This document shows positions 27,037-36,224 of a DNA stretch of 41,936 nucleotides, piece by piece (position 1 is the first letter of the stretch; the number at the start of each line of letters is the position of its first letter). Both the position numbers and the translations under genes were made by a program. This DNA is from Proteobacteria bacterium ST_bin16. Its GTDB lineage: Bacteria; Pseudomonadota; Gammaproteobacteria; Burkholderiales; Nitrosomonadaceae. Location: assembly GCA_002083595.1 (NCBI GenBank), contig MSXT01000055.1:1-41936 (forward strand). Direction: 5' to 3'. Under the pieces are notes generated by a model. That model was not told the origin of the DNA. It did not search any database and was given only the letters and a program-made list of their open reading frames with translations.

Positions 27037-29046
27037 ATGGCGCAGTTAGAAAATATTGAAGCAATTGAAAAACGTCTCTGGGGCAGCGCCGATAATTTAC
27101 GCGCCAACAGCAACTACGCCAGCAATGAATACTTCATGCCCGTTATGGGGCTTATTTTCCTGCGTCATGCTTATAGCCGCTATCTGGCCGTAAAGCCGGA
27201 TATAGAAGCCTCTTTGCCCTCCCGTGGCGGTGTTACCCGCCCGCTGACTAAAGAAGATTTCTCCAGCAAGGGCGCCATCTTCCTTCAGGAGAAAGCGCAG
27301 TTCGACTACTTGGTAAACCTGCCCGATGCGGACGACCGTGCCCAAGCCGTCATCGATGCCATGGAGGCTATCGAGGCCGATTACGAAACCCTGAAAGGCA
27401 TCCTGCCCAAGAGCGAATACCAGGAGCTGGATAACGACGTGCTGGGCAATCTGCTGCGCACCTTCAATGACCCAGCCTTGAAGAAAGCTACGGGCGACAT
27501 CTTTGGTCGCATTTACGAATACTTCCTGACTCAGTTTGCCAACCAAAGCGCCCACGACGGCGGCGAGTTCTTCACGCCCGTTTCACTGGTGCAGATGATC
27601 GTCAATTTCATCGAGCCCGATCATGGCTCAGTGATCGATCCGGCTTGCGGTTCTGGCGGCATGTTCGTGCAAAGCGCGCATTTCATCGAAAAGATGCACA
27701 AAAACCCGCAGGACGTAGCCACCTTTTATGGCGCAGAGAAAAACCCGACCACTATCCGACTGGCCAAGATGAACTTAGCCGTGCATGGTCTGGAGGGCAA
27801 AATCCAGAAGGCTATTTCCTATTACGAAGACCCGCATGATTTTCTCGGTAAAGCCAATTTCGTCATGGCCAATCCGCCATTCAACGTCGATGACGTGGAT
27901 GCGGAGAAAATCAAAAACGACCCGCGTTTGCCATTCGGCTTACCCGGTGTGAACAAGAAAGGCGCGGTTTCCAACGGTAACTATCTCTGGATTTCGTACT
28001 TCTACAGCTACCTGAATAAGGAAGGCCGCGCCGGTTTTGTTATGTCCTCACAGGCATCCAGTGCCGGAGGGCAAGAAGCCGAAGTGCGCCGCAAACTGGT
28101 GGAAAGCGGCCACGTCGAAGGCATGATCGCCATTCGCTCCAACTTCTTTTATACGCGCTCGGTGCCTTGCGAATTGTGGTTTCTGAACAAGAGCAAGCCA
28201 GCAGGCAAGCAAGACAAAGTGCTGATGCTGGATGCGCGCAACGTCTACCGCAAGGTCACGCGCAAGATTTACGACTTCTCACCAGAACAACTAGCCAACC
28301 TGACTTCCATCGTTTGGCTTTATCGCGGGCAAAAAGACCGCTTCTTGGCACTGGTGGAAAGCTACCTCACACGCACACTTGAAGATGCCAAAGCCGCCAA
28401 ACCCTCGATGGATGCCTTCATTGCATCGTTCGACAAACTGGCGGGCAAGCTGGAACAAGTTGAAGAAGAAACCAGTAAGGCCTTTGAGCTATTAGCCAGT
28501 GACATCAAAACCTTCGAAAATGCCATTGAGGCTGAAAACAGAGACTGGGAGAAAGCCCCGCGTGACAACGCGGGCTTGCTGAGAGCTGCCCAAAAGCTGG
28601 AGCCTTTGGCGGAAACCAGCCGTGACCTGATTAAACAAATTGACCAGCTCTACAAGCTCATCGAAAAACAAGCCAAGCAAAGCACCGAGAGAGGCCTGAA
28701 CAGACTCATTAAAGAATTCGACGACGAACGCAAGGCAGCCATCGAGCAGCTAAAACAGGTGCGCTATATCTTCAAGCAAGCTCACTGGCTGCAAGAACGC
28801 TTCCCCGAAGCAGCGCTGCGCAATGTCGAAGGCTTGGTCAAGCTGGTGGACATTGGCGAGATCAAAGCCAATGACTGGAGCTTAACACCCGGTCGCTATG
28901 TTGGCGTCGCGCCGGAAGAAGAAGATGAAGATTTCGACTTCGAAGAAACGCTGCGCGATATTCATATTGAACTGAAAGGCCTTAACGAAGAAGCCGCCTT
29001 ACTCGCCGCCCAAATTCAAAAGAATTTTGAGGAATTGGGTATATGA
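27037..29046 (+). CDS. hsdM: Type I restriction-modification DNA methyltransferase subunit HsdM
   Basis: The 669-residue protein has an HsdM N-terminal helical domain (about 8-150) and an N6-adenine methylase domain with SAM motif I DPACGSGGMF at 201-210 and catalytic NPPF at 279-282. It also has a C-terminal extension of about 230 residues, rich in charged helices and likely coiled coil (about 440-620). Many HsdM proteins are nearer 500 residues, so the extension is notable. With HsdS it methylates the recognition site. It is the first gene of the operon, ending in an ATGA overlap with hsdS. Confidence 0.97.
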   Translation: MAQLENIEAIEKRLWGSADNLRANSNYASNEYFMPVMGLIFLRHAYSRYLAVKPDIEASLPSRGGVTRPLTKEDFSSKGAIFLQEKAQFDYLVNLPDADDRAQAVIDAMEAIEADYETLKGILPKSEYQELDNDVLGNLLRTFNDPALKKATGDIFGRIYEYFLTQFANQSAHDGGEFFTPVSLVQMIVNFIEPDHGSVIDPACGSGGMFVQSAHFIEKMHKNPQDVATFYGAEKNPTTIRLAKMNLAVHGLEGKIQKAISYYEDPHDFLGKANFVMANPPFNVDDVDAEKIKNDPRLPFGLPGVNKKGAVSNGNYLWISYFYSYLNKEGRAGFVMSSQASSAGGQEAEVRRKLVESGHVEGMIAIRSNFFYTRSVPCELWFLNKSKPAGKQDKVLMLDARNVYRKVTRKIYDFSPEQLANLTSIVWLYRGQKDRFLALVESYLTRTLEDAKAAKPSMDAFIASFDKLAGKLEQVEEETSKAFELLASDIKTFENAIEAENRDWEKAPRDNAGLLRAAQKLEPLAETSRDLIKQIDQLYKLIEKQAKQSTERGLNRLIKEFDDERKAAIEQLKQVRYIFKQAHWLQERFPEAALRNVEGLVKLVDIGEIKANDWSLTPGRYVGVAPEEEDEDFDFEETLRDIHIELKGLNEEAALLAAQIQKNFEELGI

Positions 29047-30155
29047 GCTGGGCGGAGAAAACCATTGGAGATTTAGTAGAGCTTCAAAGGGGGCATGACC
29101 TACCTGATTCCGCGAGAAAACCTGGCACAGTACCTGTCATTGGCTCAGCAGGTCTTACTGGCTATCACAATGTTGCGAAATCTAAGGGGCCTGGAGTAAC
29201 GCTTGGTCGAAGTGGTGCGTCTATTGGCAAGGTAACGTATGTGCCGCAAGACTTTTGGCCACACAATGCTTGTTTATACGTTAAAAATTTTAAAGGCAAT
29301 GATCCGAGATTCGTCGCCTACCTGCTCAGAACCGTCCCTCTTGCACAATTAAACTCTGGCGCAGCCCAACCCTCGCTGAATCGAAATTTCGTATACGGGG
29401 TGAAGATTAAATTTCCAAAGCCTACGGATCAGATGAAGGTCGTTGACGTATTAGACAAATATGACGACCTCATCGAAAACAACAAGCGGCGGATTGAATT
29501 GCTGGAAGACTCAGCGCGGCAGCTTTATAAGGAATGGTTTGTGCGCCTCCGCTTCCCCGGCCATGAACACGTCAAAATTATTGATGGCGTACCGGAGGGG
29601 TGGCAGAAAAAGCCGTTTTCTTCTGTGGCGGATTTTCTGAACGGCTTTGCCTTTAAGCCTAGCCACTTTGAAGAAGATGGCCTTCCAATTGTAAAGATTC
29701 CTGAGCTAAAGGATGGTGTTTCTGAAAAAACTCCAAGAAACTCTGGAGTAGATGTACCAACCAGTCTGCATCTTGAGGACGGTGATCTTTTATTTTCTTG
29801 GTCAGGCACTTTAGCCGTTAACGTATGGGCTTCAGGCCCAGCTTTGTTAAATCAACACCTTTTTAAGGTGAAGTCCACAGCCGAGCTTTCACGCTCGTTC
29901 TTGTTAGTTGCGTTAAGAGAGGCTATGCCTCAATTCATGAATGAAACAACCGGGGCAACTATGAAGCACATACGCCGTGCTGCCTTGGATAAAGTTCAAG
30001 TAATATTTCCGAGAGAGCATCTTCTTAGCGAGTTTGAGGACTTTGTAACAAATTGCTACGAGCAGGTAATCTACCTGTATAAACAGAATATATCCTTAAC
30101 TCAAGCACGCGACATTCTCCTTCCTAAGCTCATGAGCGGGGAGATTGCAGTCTAA
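29043..30155 (+). CDS. hsdS: Type I restriction-modification specificity subunit HsdS
   Basis: The 370-residue HsdS has two target-recognition domains (about 1-140 and 185-335). Each is followed by a conserved helix: LDKYDDLIENNKRRIELLED near 145, and a C-terminal helix with LTQARDILLPKLMSGEI. Two complete half-recognition domains imply a bipartite asymmetric target. The target sequence cannot be read from the protein. The gene overlaps hsdM (ATGA) and hsdR (TAATG). The TRDs look more AT-rich than hsdM and hsdR, as expected for exchangeable specificity domains. Confidence 0.95.
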   Translation: MSWAEKTIGDLVELQRGHDLPDSARKPGTVPVIGSAGLTGYHNVAKSKGPGVTLGRSGASIGKVTYVPQDFWPHNACLYVKNFKGNDPRFVAYLLRTVPLAQLNSGAAQPSLNRNFVYGVKIKFPKPTDQMKVVDVLDKYDDLIENNKRRIELLEDSARQLYKEWFVRLRFPGHEHVKIIDGVPEGWQKKPFSSVADFLNGFAFKPSHFEEDGLPIVKIPELKDGVSEKTPRNSGVDVPTSLHLEDGDLLFSWSGTLAVNVWASGPALLNQHLFKVKSTAELSRSFLLVALREAMPQFMNETTGATMKHIRRAALDKVQVIFPREHLLSEFEDFVTNCYEQVIYLYKQNISLTQARDILLPKLMSGEIAV

Positions 30156-33100
30156 TGGCTCCGCTTAATGAAGATACCCTGGTTCAGGCCACGACAGCCG
30201 ATTATCTGGAAGAACAGCTCGGCTGGGACAGCATCTATGCCTACAACAACGAAACCTTTGGTGCCGAAGGCACGCTCGGGCGGCATTCCGATAAAGATGT
30301 TGTACTGACCCGCTATCTGGGCGAAGCACTGATCAAACTCAATCCCGGCCTGCCCGCTGCAGCCTATCAAGATGCGCTGCGCCAGATCACCGAAGCGCCT
30401 GTTACTGAAAATACGCTGCAAATCAATTCTGAGCAGTACGAGCTGGTTAAGAACGGCGTGCTGGTGCAGTTTCGCAATGCCAAGGGCGAGCTGGAGAAAA
30501 AGCGCCTCAAGGTTTTTGATTTTGAAAACCCCGAAAACAATCACTTCCTTTGTGTGCGTGAGCTGTGGGTGCGCGGCGATATTTACCGCCGCCGCGCCGA
30601 CATTGTTGGTTTTGTAAATGGCCTTCCCTTGATGTTTATCGAGTGCAAGACCATTCACAAAGACATCCGCCATGCCTTTGAAAAGAATTTCTCCGACTAC
30701 AAAGACACCATCCCGCATTTATTCCACCACAACGCCTTTGTGATTTTGGGCAATGGTGTGGATGCCAAGATTGGTTCCCTCTCCAGCAAATTCGAGCATT
30801 TCAATGACTGGAAGCGCTTGGCGGAGGAAGAAGCAGGCGTGGTGGATATGGAGACTTTGCTGAAAGGCGTTTGCAACAAGCGTAATTTTCTCGACCTGTT
30901 TGAGAACTTTATCCTGTTTGACGAAAGCAAGGGCAAGCTGGCCAAGATCGTTGCGCGAAACCACCAGTTTCTGGGCGTCAATCGTGCTATCGAAGCAGTT
31001 AAAACACGCAAAGAGCGCTTGGGCAAGCTCGGCGTATTCTGGCACACGCAAGGATCGGGCAAGTCTTATTCCATTGCTTATTTCGCCCGCAAGATACACC
31101 GCAAAATCGGCGGTAATTTCACTTTCCTGATCTGTACCGACCGGGATGACTTGGATAAGCAAATTTACAACACCTTTGCAGGTTGCGGGCTTGTCGATAA
31201 CGATCAAGACCCATGCCGCGCCGGATCGGGCGATCATTTGCAGGCGCTTTTGAGCCAGCATAAATCCTATGTCTTCACGCTGGTGCAGAAATTCAATAAA
31301 GACGTTGACCCGAGCAAGCCATACTCCGACCGTGAGGACATCATTGTTATCACTGATGAAGCGCACCGCACACAATATGGCCGCTTGTCACTGAACCTGC
31401 GCAATGCGCTGCCCAATGCCAGCTATATCGGCTTTACCGGAACACCGCTGTTCAAGGATGACGAAATCACCCGCCGTGTGTTTGGCGAATACGTTTCTAC
31501 CTATGATTTCCAGCGTGCTGTCGAGGATCATGCCACCGTTCCGCTTTATTACGATGCGCGCGGCGAAAAGCTGGGCATTGCTACCAATGAGCTGAACGAG
31601 AAAATCGCAGCCAAGCTGGAAGAGATCGAAATTGACGATCAGGATGTAACTGAACGTTTAGAGCGTGCGCTTCAGCGCGATTATCACATCATCACCGCGC
31701 AAAGCCGATTGGAGCAGATTGCAGAGGATTTTGTCGATCATTACAGCACCGGCTGGGAAAACGGCAAAGCCATGCTGGTATGCATCGATAAGATTACCTG
31801 CGTCCGTATTCACGCCATCATCTTGGAAAAATGGCAGGCCAAAATCGCCGAACTGGAAAAGCAGATTGCAAAACTCCCCGACGAACAATCCGTCATGGAC
31901 ATGCAGCGCAAACTGGCTTGGATGCGTGAAACTATCATGGCCGTGGTCGTGAGCGAGGAGCAAGGCGAAGTCGATAAATTCCGCAAGTGGGGCCTGGATA
32001 TTACCCCGCACCGCAAGCTCATTAAAGAAGACTTCGAAACGCCAGACGGCAAACGTCTTGACGTGGAAAGTGCTTTCAAGAAAGAAGAGCATCCCTTCCG
32101 GGTAGCGATTGTTTGCGCTATGTGGTTAACCGGCTTCGATGTGCCGACCCTGTCCACGCTGTATCTGGATAAGCCACTCAAGGCACACACGCTGATGCAG
32201 GCTATCGCACGAGCAAACCGCGTGGCCGAGGGCAAGAACAACGGTTTGATCGTCGATTACTGCGGCATTCTCAAAAATCTGCGCAAAGCGCTGGCTACAT
32301 TTGCTGGCCATACAGGCGGCGACGATACCACGGGCGACCCGCCACCAGAGCTTGACCCGGTAAGGCCGGAAGAGGAATTGCTGGCCGATCTTGAGGAATC
32401 CATTGAAGCAGTTCGGGCATTTTTGGATACCAAAAGTTTTCGGCTTGAAGATGTGCTGGAAAAAACAGGGTTTGAACGTAACAAGGCCATTGTGGAAGCC
32501 AAAGAAGCCGTCAACCAGAACGACGAAACACGCAAGCGCTTCGAAATTATCTGCCGCGAAGTCTCCAAAAAATTCAAGGCTTGCCTGACCATCAAAGCAA
32601 TCAACAACTACCGCACCGCCTGCGATGCGATCAACATCATTTATAAAAGCTTGCAGGAAGATGTGGAGAAAGCCGACATCTCCGGCATTATGCGCGAGTT
32701 ACACGCCATTATCGAAGAAAGCATCGAGCCCGTCAGTGGCGTGAAGGAACCGACGAGACTCTATGACATAAGCAAAATTGACTTTGAGCGCCTCAGAAAG
32801 GAATTTGAACGCTCGCCCGCCAAAAACACGACCGTGCAAAGCCTGAAAGAAGTCATCGAGAAAAAACTTCTCAGGATGTTGATGCAAAATCCGGCGCGTA
32901 CCAATTTTCAAAAGCACTACGAAGAGATCGTCGAGGAATATAACAGCGAGAAAGACCGCGTAACAATCGAGGCCACGTTTGAAGCTTTGCTCAAGCTGGT
33001 CGATGCTTTGAGCGAAGAAGAACAGCGCGCCGTGAAGGAAGGCCTCTCAGAAGAATCTCTGGCGCTGTTTGACTTGCTACTGAAACCCAATCTCTCAAAG

Positions 33101-33355
33101 CAGGAAATTGATCGGATTAAGAAAGTTGCAGAAGGGCTATATAAGACACTAAACACGGAAATAGCCCGCATTCAGAATTTTGCCGCTAAACAAAGCACTC
33201 GGGATGAAATCAAAATAAAAATTAAGGATTTCTTATGGGATGAGAAAACAGGCCTACCAGAGAGCTTTGGACCCGATGAGGTTGACGAAAAGACTGAAGC
33301 TGTTTTCAAGCATTTACTGGTTTCACAGCGAAGTGGCATGCGCATTCACAACTAA
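30155..33355 (+). CDS. hsdR: Type I restriction enzyme endonuclease subunit HsdR
   Basis: The full-length 1066-residue HsdR has a PD-(D/E)xK nuclease domain (D149, E163 and K165 in ADIVGFVNGLPLMFIECK). Helicase motifs follow: Walker A TQGSGKS at 298-304, DEAH at 401-404, and YIGFTGTPL near 424. The second RecA domain contains AMWLTGFDVPTL and the QAIARANR motif. A helical C-terminal domain runs from about 730. All catalytic motifs are intact, so the enzyme is probably active. The three-gene order M-S-R with overlapping junctions indicates one transcript. Confidence 0.97.
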   Translation: MAPLNEDTLVQATTADYLEEQLGWDSIYAYNNETFGAEGTLGRHSDKDVVLTRYLGEALIKLNPGLPAAAYQDALRQITEAPVTENTLQINSEQYELVKNGVLVQFRNAKGELEKKRLKVFDFENPENNHFLCVRELWVRGDIYRRRADIVGFVNGLPLMFIECKTIHKDIRHAFEKNFSDYKDTIPHLFHHNAFVILGNGVDAKIGSLSSKFEHFNDWKRLAEEEAGVVDMETLLKGVCNKRNFLDLFENFILFDESKGKLAKIVARNHQFLGVNRAIEAVKTRKERLGKLGVFWHTQGSGKSYSIAYFARKIHRKIGGNFTFLICTDRDDLDKQIYNTFAGCGLVDNDQDPCRAGSGDHLQALLSQHKSYVFTLVQKFNKDVDPSKPYSDREDIIVITDEAHRTQYGRLSLNLRNALPNASYIGFTGTPLFKDDEITRRVFGEYVSTYDFQRAVEDHATVPLYYDARGEKLGIATNELNEKIAAKLEEIEIDDQDVTERLERALQRDYHIITAQSRLEQIAEDFVDHYSTGWENGKAMLVCIDKITCVRIHAIILEKWQAKIAELEKQIAKLPDEQSVMDMQRKLAWMRETIMAVVVSEEQGEVDKFRKWGLDITPHRKLIKEDFETPDGKRLDVESAFKKEEHPFRVAIVCAMWLTGFDVPTLSTLYLDKPLKAHTLMQAIARANRVAEGKNNGLIVDYCGILKNLRKALATFAGHTGGDDTTGDPPPELDPVRPEEELLADLEESIEAVRAFLDTKSFRLEDVLEKTGFERNKAIVEAKEAVNQNDETRKRFEIICREVSKKFKACLTIKAINNYRTACDAINIIYKSLQEDVEKADISGIMRELHAIIEESIEPVSGVKEPTRLYDISKIDFERLRKEFERSPAKNTTVQSLKEVIEKKLLRMLMQNPARTNFQKHYEEIVEEYNSEKDRVTIEATFEALLKLVDALSEEEQRAVKEGLSEESLALFDLLLKPNLSKQEIDRIKKVAEGLYKTLNTEIARIQNFAAKQSTRDEIKIKIKDFLWDEKTGLPESFGPDEVDEKTEAVFKHLLVSQRSGMRIHN

Positions 33356-33473
33356 CCGTAAGATTTTTAAATTTTCCAGTAAAGGCGGCGAACCCGCACA
33401 TTAGATAATAAGGTCCCGTGTTTAATGTGTTAACCGGATTTTCTTACATCAGCCTTACGCGAGACTAATAAAC

Positions 33474-33510
33474 AAAAAAGCACTTAGCCATTTACAGGTT
33501 AAGCGCTTGT
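33474..33510 (-). terminator. Terminator beside the truncated tRNA-Phe copy (left end)
   Basis: On the minus strand AAGCGCTTAA pairs with TTAGCACTT-type bases (33478-33486 with 33500-33508, including one G-U) and runs into six T's. It lies just past the tRNA 3' end, so it is probably the original chromosomal terminator of tRNA-Phe. Confidence 0.75.
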
Positions 33511-33566
33511 TTTTATTGGTGGCCAAGGGCGGAATCGAACCACCGACACAAGGATTTTCAGTCCTC
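33505..33566. repeat. attL: direct repeat containing the 3' part of tRNA-Phe
   Basis: Bases 33505-33560 are identical to 41881-41936, with an offset of 8376 bp. From 33517 to 33566 the minus strand reads as the tRNA-Phe 3' half: anticodon stem-loop with GAA, T-arm GGTGG-TTCGATT-CCGCC, acceptor strand and CCA. Beyond 33566 it turns into unrelated AT-rich sequence instead of a D-arm, so this copy is truncated and is the left attachment junction. Confidence 0.9.
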
Positions 33567-33691
33567 ATAAAATAGCATTTATCAGTGTTGATTGCTATTC
33601 TTCAAAAATACAAAATCCATATAAAACAAAGATAAATACATACCATTCCAAATATTTGTGTTGATTAATATTCCGTTATATACTCCAAATG

Positions 33692-33710
33692 CGGTTACAA
33701 AACGGTTACA
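33692..33710 (+). promoter_or_regulatory. Putative integrase arm site, left
   Basis: The 19-mer CGGTTACAAAACGGTTACA contains CGGTTACA twice. The same 19-mer occurs in the same orientation at 41817-41835, near the other end. In the circular form the two flank the att core, as arm-type integrase or excisionase sites do. It also lies just upstream of the integrase start and could affect int expression. Confidence 0.6.
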
Positions 33711-33727
33711 AAAATCAGACTGATATT

Positions 33728-35032
33728 ATGGCAAAGATAAAATTTACAGTTGGTCGGGTTACTGGCTTCAAATGCCCTGACGATGCGGCGCAAGCCTTTT
33801 TGTGGTGCGATGAAGTACCCGGTCTTGCTGTCCGTGCGACACCTGGATCAAGTCGCAACCGTTATATTTTTCAATCCAAAGTTAACAAGCAAACCAGACG
33901 TATTACTATTGGTGATGTAAGCGTATGGAGTATTGCCGAAGCCAAAATTGAAGCCCGCCGCCTTCAAACTATTATTGACCAAGGCAATGACCCACGCGAA
34001 GTAAAAGCTGATCAAGACGCCGCCAAGATAGCCGCAACCGCTGCAAAGAGAGCCCAGGAAGCTCGTGAAATCGTAACAGTGCGTCAAGCGTGGGAAGAAT
34101 ACGTGACCGCCCGAAAGCCGCTATGGTCTGAGCTGCATATCCGTGATCATGAAAAAGTCATGCAACCCGGCGGAGATACCCGCAAGCGTAGCAAGAAACT
34201 GACAGAGCCCGGATTACTCACACCATTAGCATCAGTCCGGCTGGTAGATTTAACGCCGGAATTAGTGACCGAATGGGCAAGGAATGAAGCTTTGATCCGG
34301 CCAACACGCGCCCGCCTTGCTCTCAGGCTATTAAGGGCATTTCTTGCATGGTGTGGCAGACACTCAACCTACAAAGCGATCGTGACAAGCAATCCAGCAC
34401 AGAATAATGATGCTAGAGAGAGTCTAGGCAAAGCCAAGGTTAAACACGACGTATTACAGCGGGAGCAATTGCCCGCATGGTTTAAGACAATCAAACAAAT
34501 TCAGAATCCCGTCATATCCGCATATCTGCAAACTCTTTTACTGACCGGCGCACGCCGTGAGGAAATTGCTTCTTTACGTTGGCAGGATATAGATTTTCAA
34601 TGGAACAGTTTAACAATAAACGACAAAGTAGAAGACTTTAGAGTCATTCCGTTAACACCCTATGTAACTAATTTGCTATCTACCCTTACCCGCCGCAATG
34701 AATGGGTATTTTCAAGCCCTACCGCTGCTAGTGGCCGCCTAACCGATCCATCCATAGCCCACCGGAAAGCCTGTGCAATTGCTGGATTGGATTTAACCTT
34801 ACATGGACTACGACGATCTTTTGCCAGTCTTTGTGGATGGATAGAAATGCCTGCCGGTATCGCCGCCCAAATTCAAGGACACAAGCCGCAAGGTGTTCGA
34901 GAACAAAACTACATACGCCGCCCGCTTGATTTGCTTCGAGTATGGCACGTTAAGATTGAAGCGTGGATACTACAAGAAGCCGGAATTAATTTTGTACCCA
35001 CTCAATCAGGCTTACATGCTGTGAAGAAATAA
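33728..35032 (+). CDS. Tyrosine integrase of the satellite element
   Basis: The 434-residue integrase has an N-terminal DUF4102-type arm-binding domain (about 5-90), a core-binding domain (about 115-225) and a catalytic domain (about 240-410). The catalytic residues are visible: R276 (LLTGARREEI), H359 and R362 (HGLRRSF), H385 (IQGHK) and Y395 (NYIRR). It should cut and join at the tRNA-Phe att site. I chose the ATG at 33728; an in-frame ATG at 33689 overlaps the arm-site repeat, and neither has a strong ribosome binding site. It lies beside attL and reads into the element. Confidence 0.95.
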   Translation: MAKIKFTVGRVTGFKCPDDAAQAFLWCDEVPGLAVRATPGSSRNRYIFQSKVNKQTRRITIGDVSVWSIAEAKIEARRLQTIIDQGNDPREVKADQDAAKIAATAAKRAQEAREIVTVRQAWEEYVTARKPLWSELHIRDHEKVMQPGGDTRKRSKKLTEPGLLTPLASVRLVDLTPELVTEWARNEALIRPTRARLALRLLRAFLAWCGRHSTYKAIVTSNPAQNNDARESLGKAKVKHDVLQREQLPAWFKTIKQIQNPVISAYLQTLLLTGARREEIASLRWQDIDFQWNSLTINDKVEDFRVIPLTPYVTNLLSTLTRRNEWVFSSPTAASGRLTDPSIAHRKACAIAGLDLTLHGLRRSFASLCGWIEMPAGIAAQIQGHKPQGVREQNYIRRPLDLLRVWHVKIEAWILQEAGINFVPTQSGLHAVKK

Positions 35033-35085
35033 ACATAACTACAAATAATTCTTGACTCTTTATATAAACGTAACTACATTAATAT
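35031..35085 (+). promoter_or_regulatory. brnTA promoter with direct-repeat operator
   Basis: The 13-base repeat AAAC(A/G)TAACTACA occurs at 35031-35043 and 35066-35078. Between and over them sit -35 TTGACT (35052-35057) and -10 TACATT (35075-35080) with 17-bp spacing. The second repeat covers the -10, so a repressor bound there would block transcription. BrnA is known to autoregulate its operon, which fits. A version of the repeat survives before the brnT remnant at 26820. Confidence 0.6.
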
Positions 35086-35358
35086 ATGAAAGTGATTTGC
35101 GATGCCACCAAAGATGCAATAAACAAGGAAAAGCATGGTGTATCACTGACCGAAGCGGCATTTATTGATTGGGATGCTGCGCTGATATGGCAAGACATGC
35201 GGCATGATTACGGTGAACCCCGCATGATTGCTTTAGCACCAATTGGCGAAAGATTGTATTGCGCGGTTTATGTCGATCGTGAAGATGAACGGCGAATAAT
35301 CAGCTTACGCAAAGCTAACCAAAGAGAATTTGACTTTTATGAGCAAGAAATTAATTAG
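35086..35358 (+). CDS. brnT: BrnT-family ribonuclease toxin
   Basis: The 90-residue toxin is in the RelE-like BrnT family. It has N-KEKHGVSLTEA near residue 13, the central RHDYGEPRM, and the C-terminal RRIISLRKANQRE. BrnT cleaves RNA and is neutralised by BrnA, encoded next and overlapping by 20 bases. The pair probably helps keep the element in the chromosome or acts in phage defence. No strong ribosome binding site is seen; the ATG follows an AT-rich leader. Confidence 0.9.
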   Translation: MKVICDATKDAINKEKHGVSLTEAAFIDWDAALIWQDMRHDYGEPRMIALAPIGERLYCAVYVDREDERRIISLRKANQREFDFYEQEIN

Positions 35359-35602
35359 ACCAACCGAAGCGGAGGATGCGCAGATTACAGCCGCCGCGCT
35401 TACCGATCCTGATAATTTACCTTTAACGGATGAAGAATTGCGGCAATTCAGGAAAGCACGCGGAAGGCCACAAGGAAGCGGAAAAAAGGAACAGGTAACG
35501 CTTCGATTAGATACGGAAATACTTGAGCAATTCAGAGCCACAGGTAACGGCTGGCAGACCCGGATTAATGACGCGCTACGGGACTGGATAAAGCAACACT
35601 GA
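35339..35602 (+). CDS. brnA: BrnA-family antitoxin
   Basis: The 87-residue antitoxin contains the family pattern GRPQGSGKKEQVTLRLDTEIL, then RATGNGWQTRINDALRDWI, a ribbon-helix-helix DNA-binding fold. It binds BrnT and should repress the brnTA promoter. I chose the ATG at 35339, which overlaps the end of brnT; a TTG three codons earlier is also open. Toxin first, antitoxin second is normal for this family. Confidence 0.9.
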   Translation: MSKKLIRPTEAEDAQITAAALTDPDNLPLTDEELRQFRKARGRPQGSGKKEQVTLRLDTEILEQFRATGNGWQTRINDALRDWIKQH

Positions 35603-35714
35603 TTTTTAAGAGCAACACACCGCGCCTGACGGATTCAGGCAATAAGCGGGGTTATCAAGTGTTAGAGCACCTGGAACCCCTGACCACAACGCAAACTTAA
35701 AAGGAGTTTGAATC

Positions 35715-36200
35715 ATGGCTGATAAAGATTTTACAGCAGCAGACAACGCAACACCCGAGCAATTAGCAGAACAATACCCGTGCAATGGCGATCCATTTGG
35801 GGTTTGGTACGACATTGACGGTGATTCGCTGAATCGATGGGTTACAAATAATGAAAATGGCGATTCTATTTCTGATGTAGCAAGTTATGAAGTCGCCACT
35901 GTAATAGCAGCCGCTTTAAGAATGCGACACGAAATGATCAATAATGGTTTGCTTCTACCCGATGGACAGCAAAGGGAGATTATCAGCACCAAAGAAACCA
36001 TCGAAATAGATATCGACTCATATGACCAAGCTAGTATTTTACTTACACGCGCACATGGTGTGCTGGATCTTATCTTCACACTGGAAAATTCTGGCGGTGA
36101 TTCCACAGGGGGGCTTTGTAGAGGGTCACTATCAGCCGCGGTTGATGCGGCGATGACATCGATTGCCCAAGCCGAAGAATTATTACTTCCTGTCAAATAA
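35715..36200 (+). CDS. Hypothetical protein of the satellite element
   Basis: The 161-residue acidic protein is of no family that I recognise. An aspartate-rich N-terminal half (WYDIDGDSLNRWV) is followed by a helical C-terminal half (ASILLTRAHGVLDLIF and SAAVDAAMTSIAQAEELLL). There is no membrane segment. A strong AAAGGAG site lies 8 bases before the ATG. It is separated from brnA by 112 bp and may begin the next transcription unit. Confidence 0.65.
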   Translation: MADKDFTAADNATPEQLAEQYPCNGDPFGVWYDIDGDSLNRWVTNNENGDSISDVASYEVATVIAAALRMRHEMINNGLLLPDGQQREIISTKETIEIDIDSYDQASILLTRAHGVLDLIFTLENSGGDSTGGLCRGSLSAAVDAAMTSIAQAEELLLPVK

Positions 36201-36224
36201 AGCAAATTTAAACCTGATTGTTTT

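Larger units (their letters stand above)
33356..33727. other. Junction region between hsdR and the integrated element
   Basis: About 370 bp hold no gene. In order they contain an AT-rich spacer (33356-33470), a minus-strand terminator (33474-33510), the truncated tRNA-Phe copy (33517-33566), and an AT-rich attP arm carrying a double repeat (33692-33710) just before the integrase. Confidence 0.8.

Noticed and set aside
33517..33566. A complete second tRNA-Phe gene at the left end
   Set aside because: Only the 3' half is present; sequence beyond the anticodon stem is AT-rich and has no D-arm or 5' acceptor strand.
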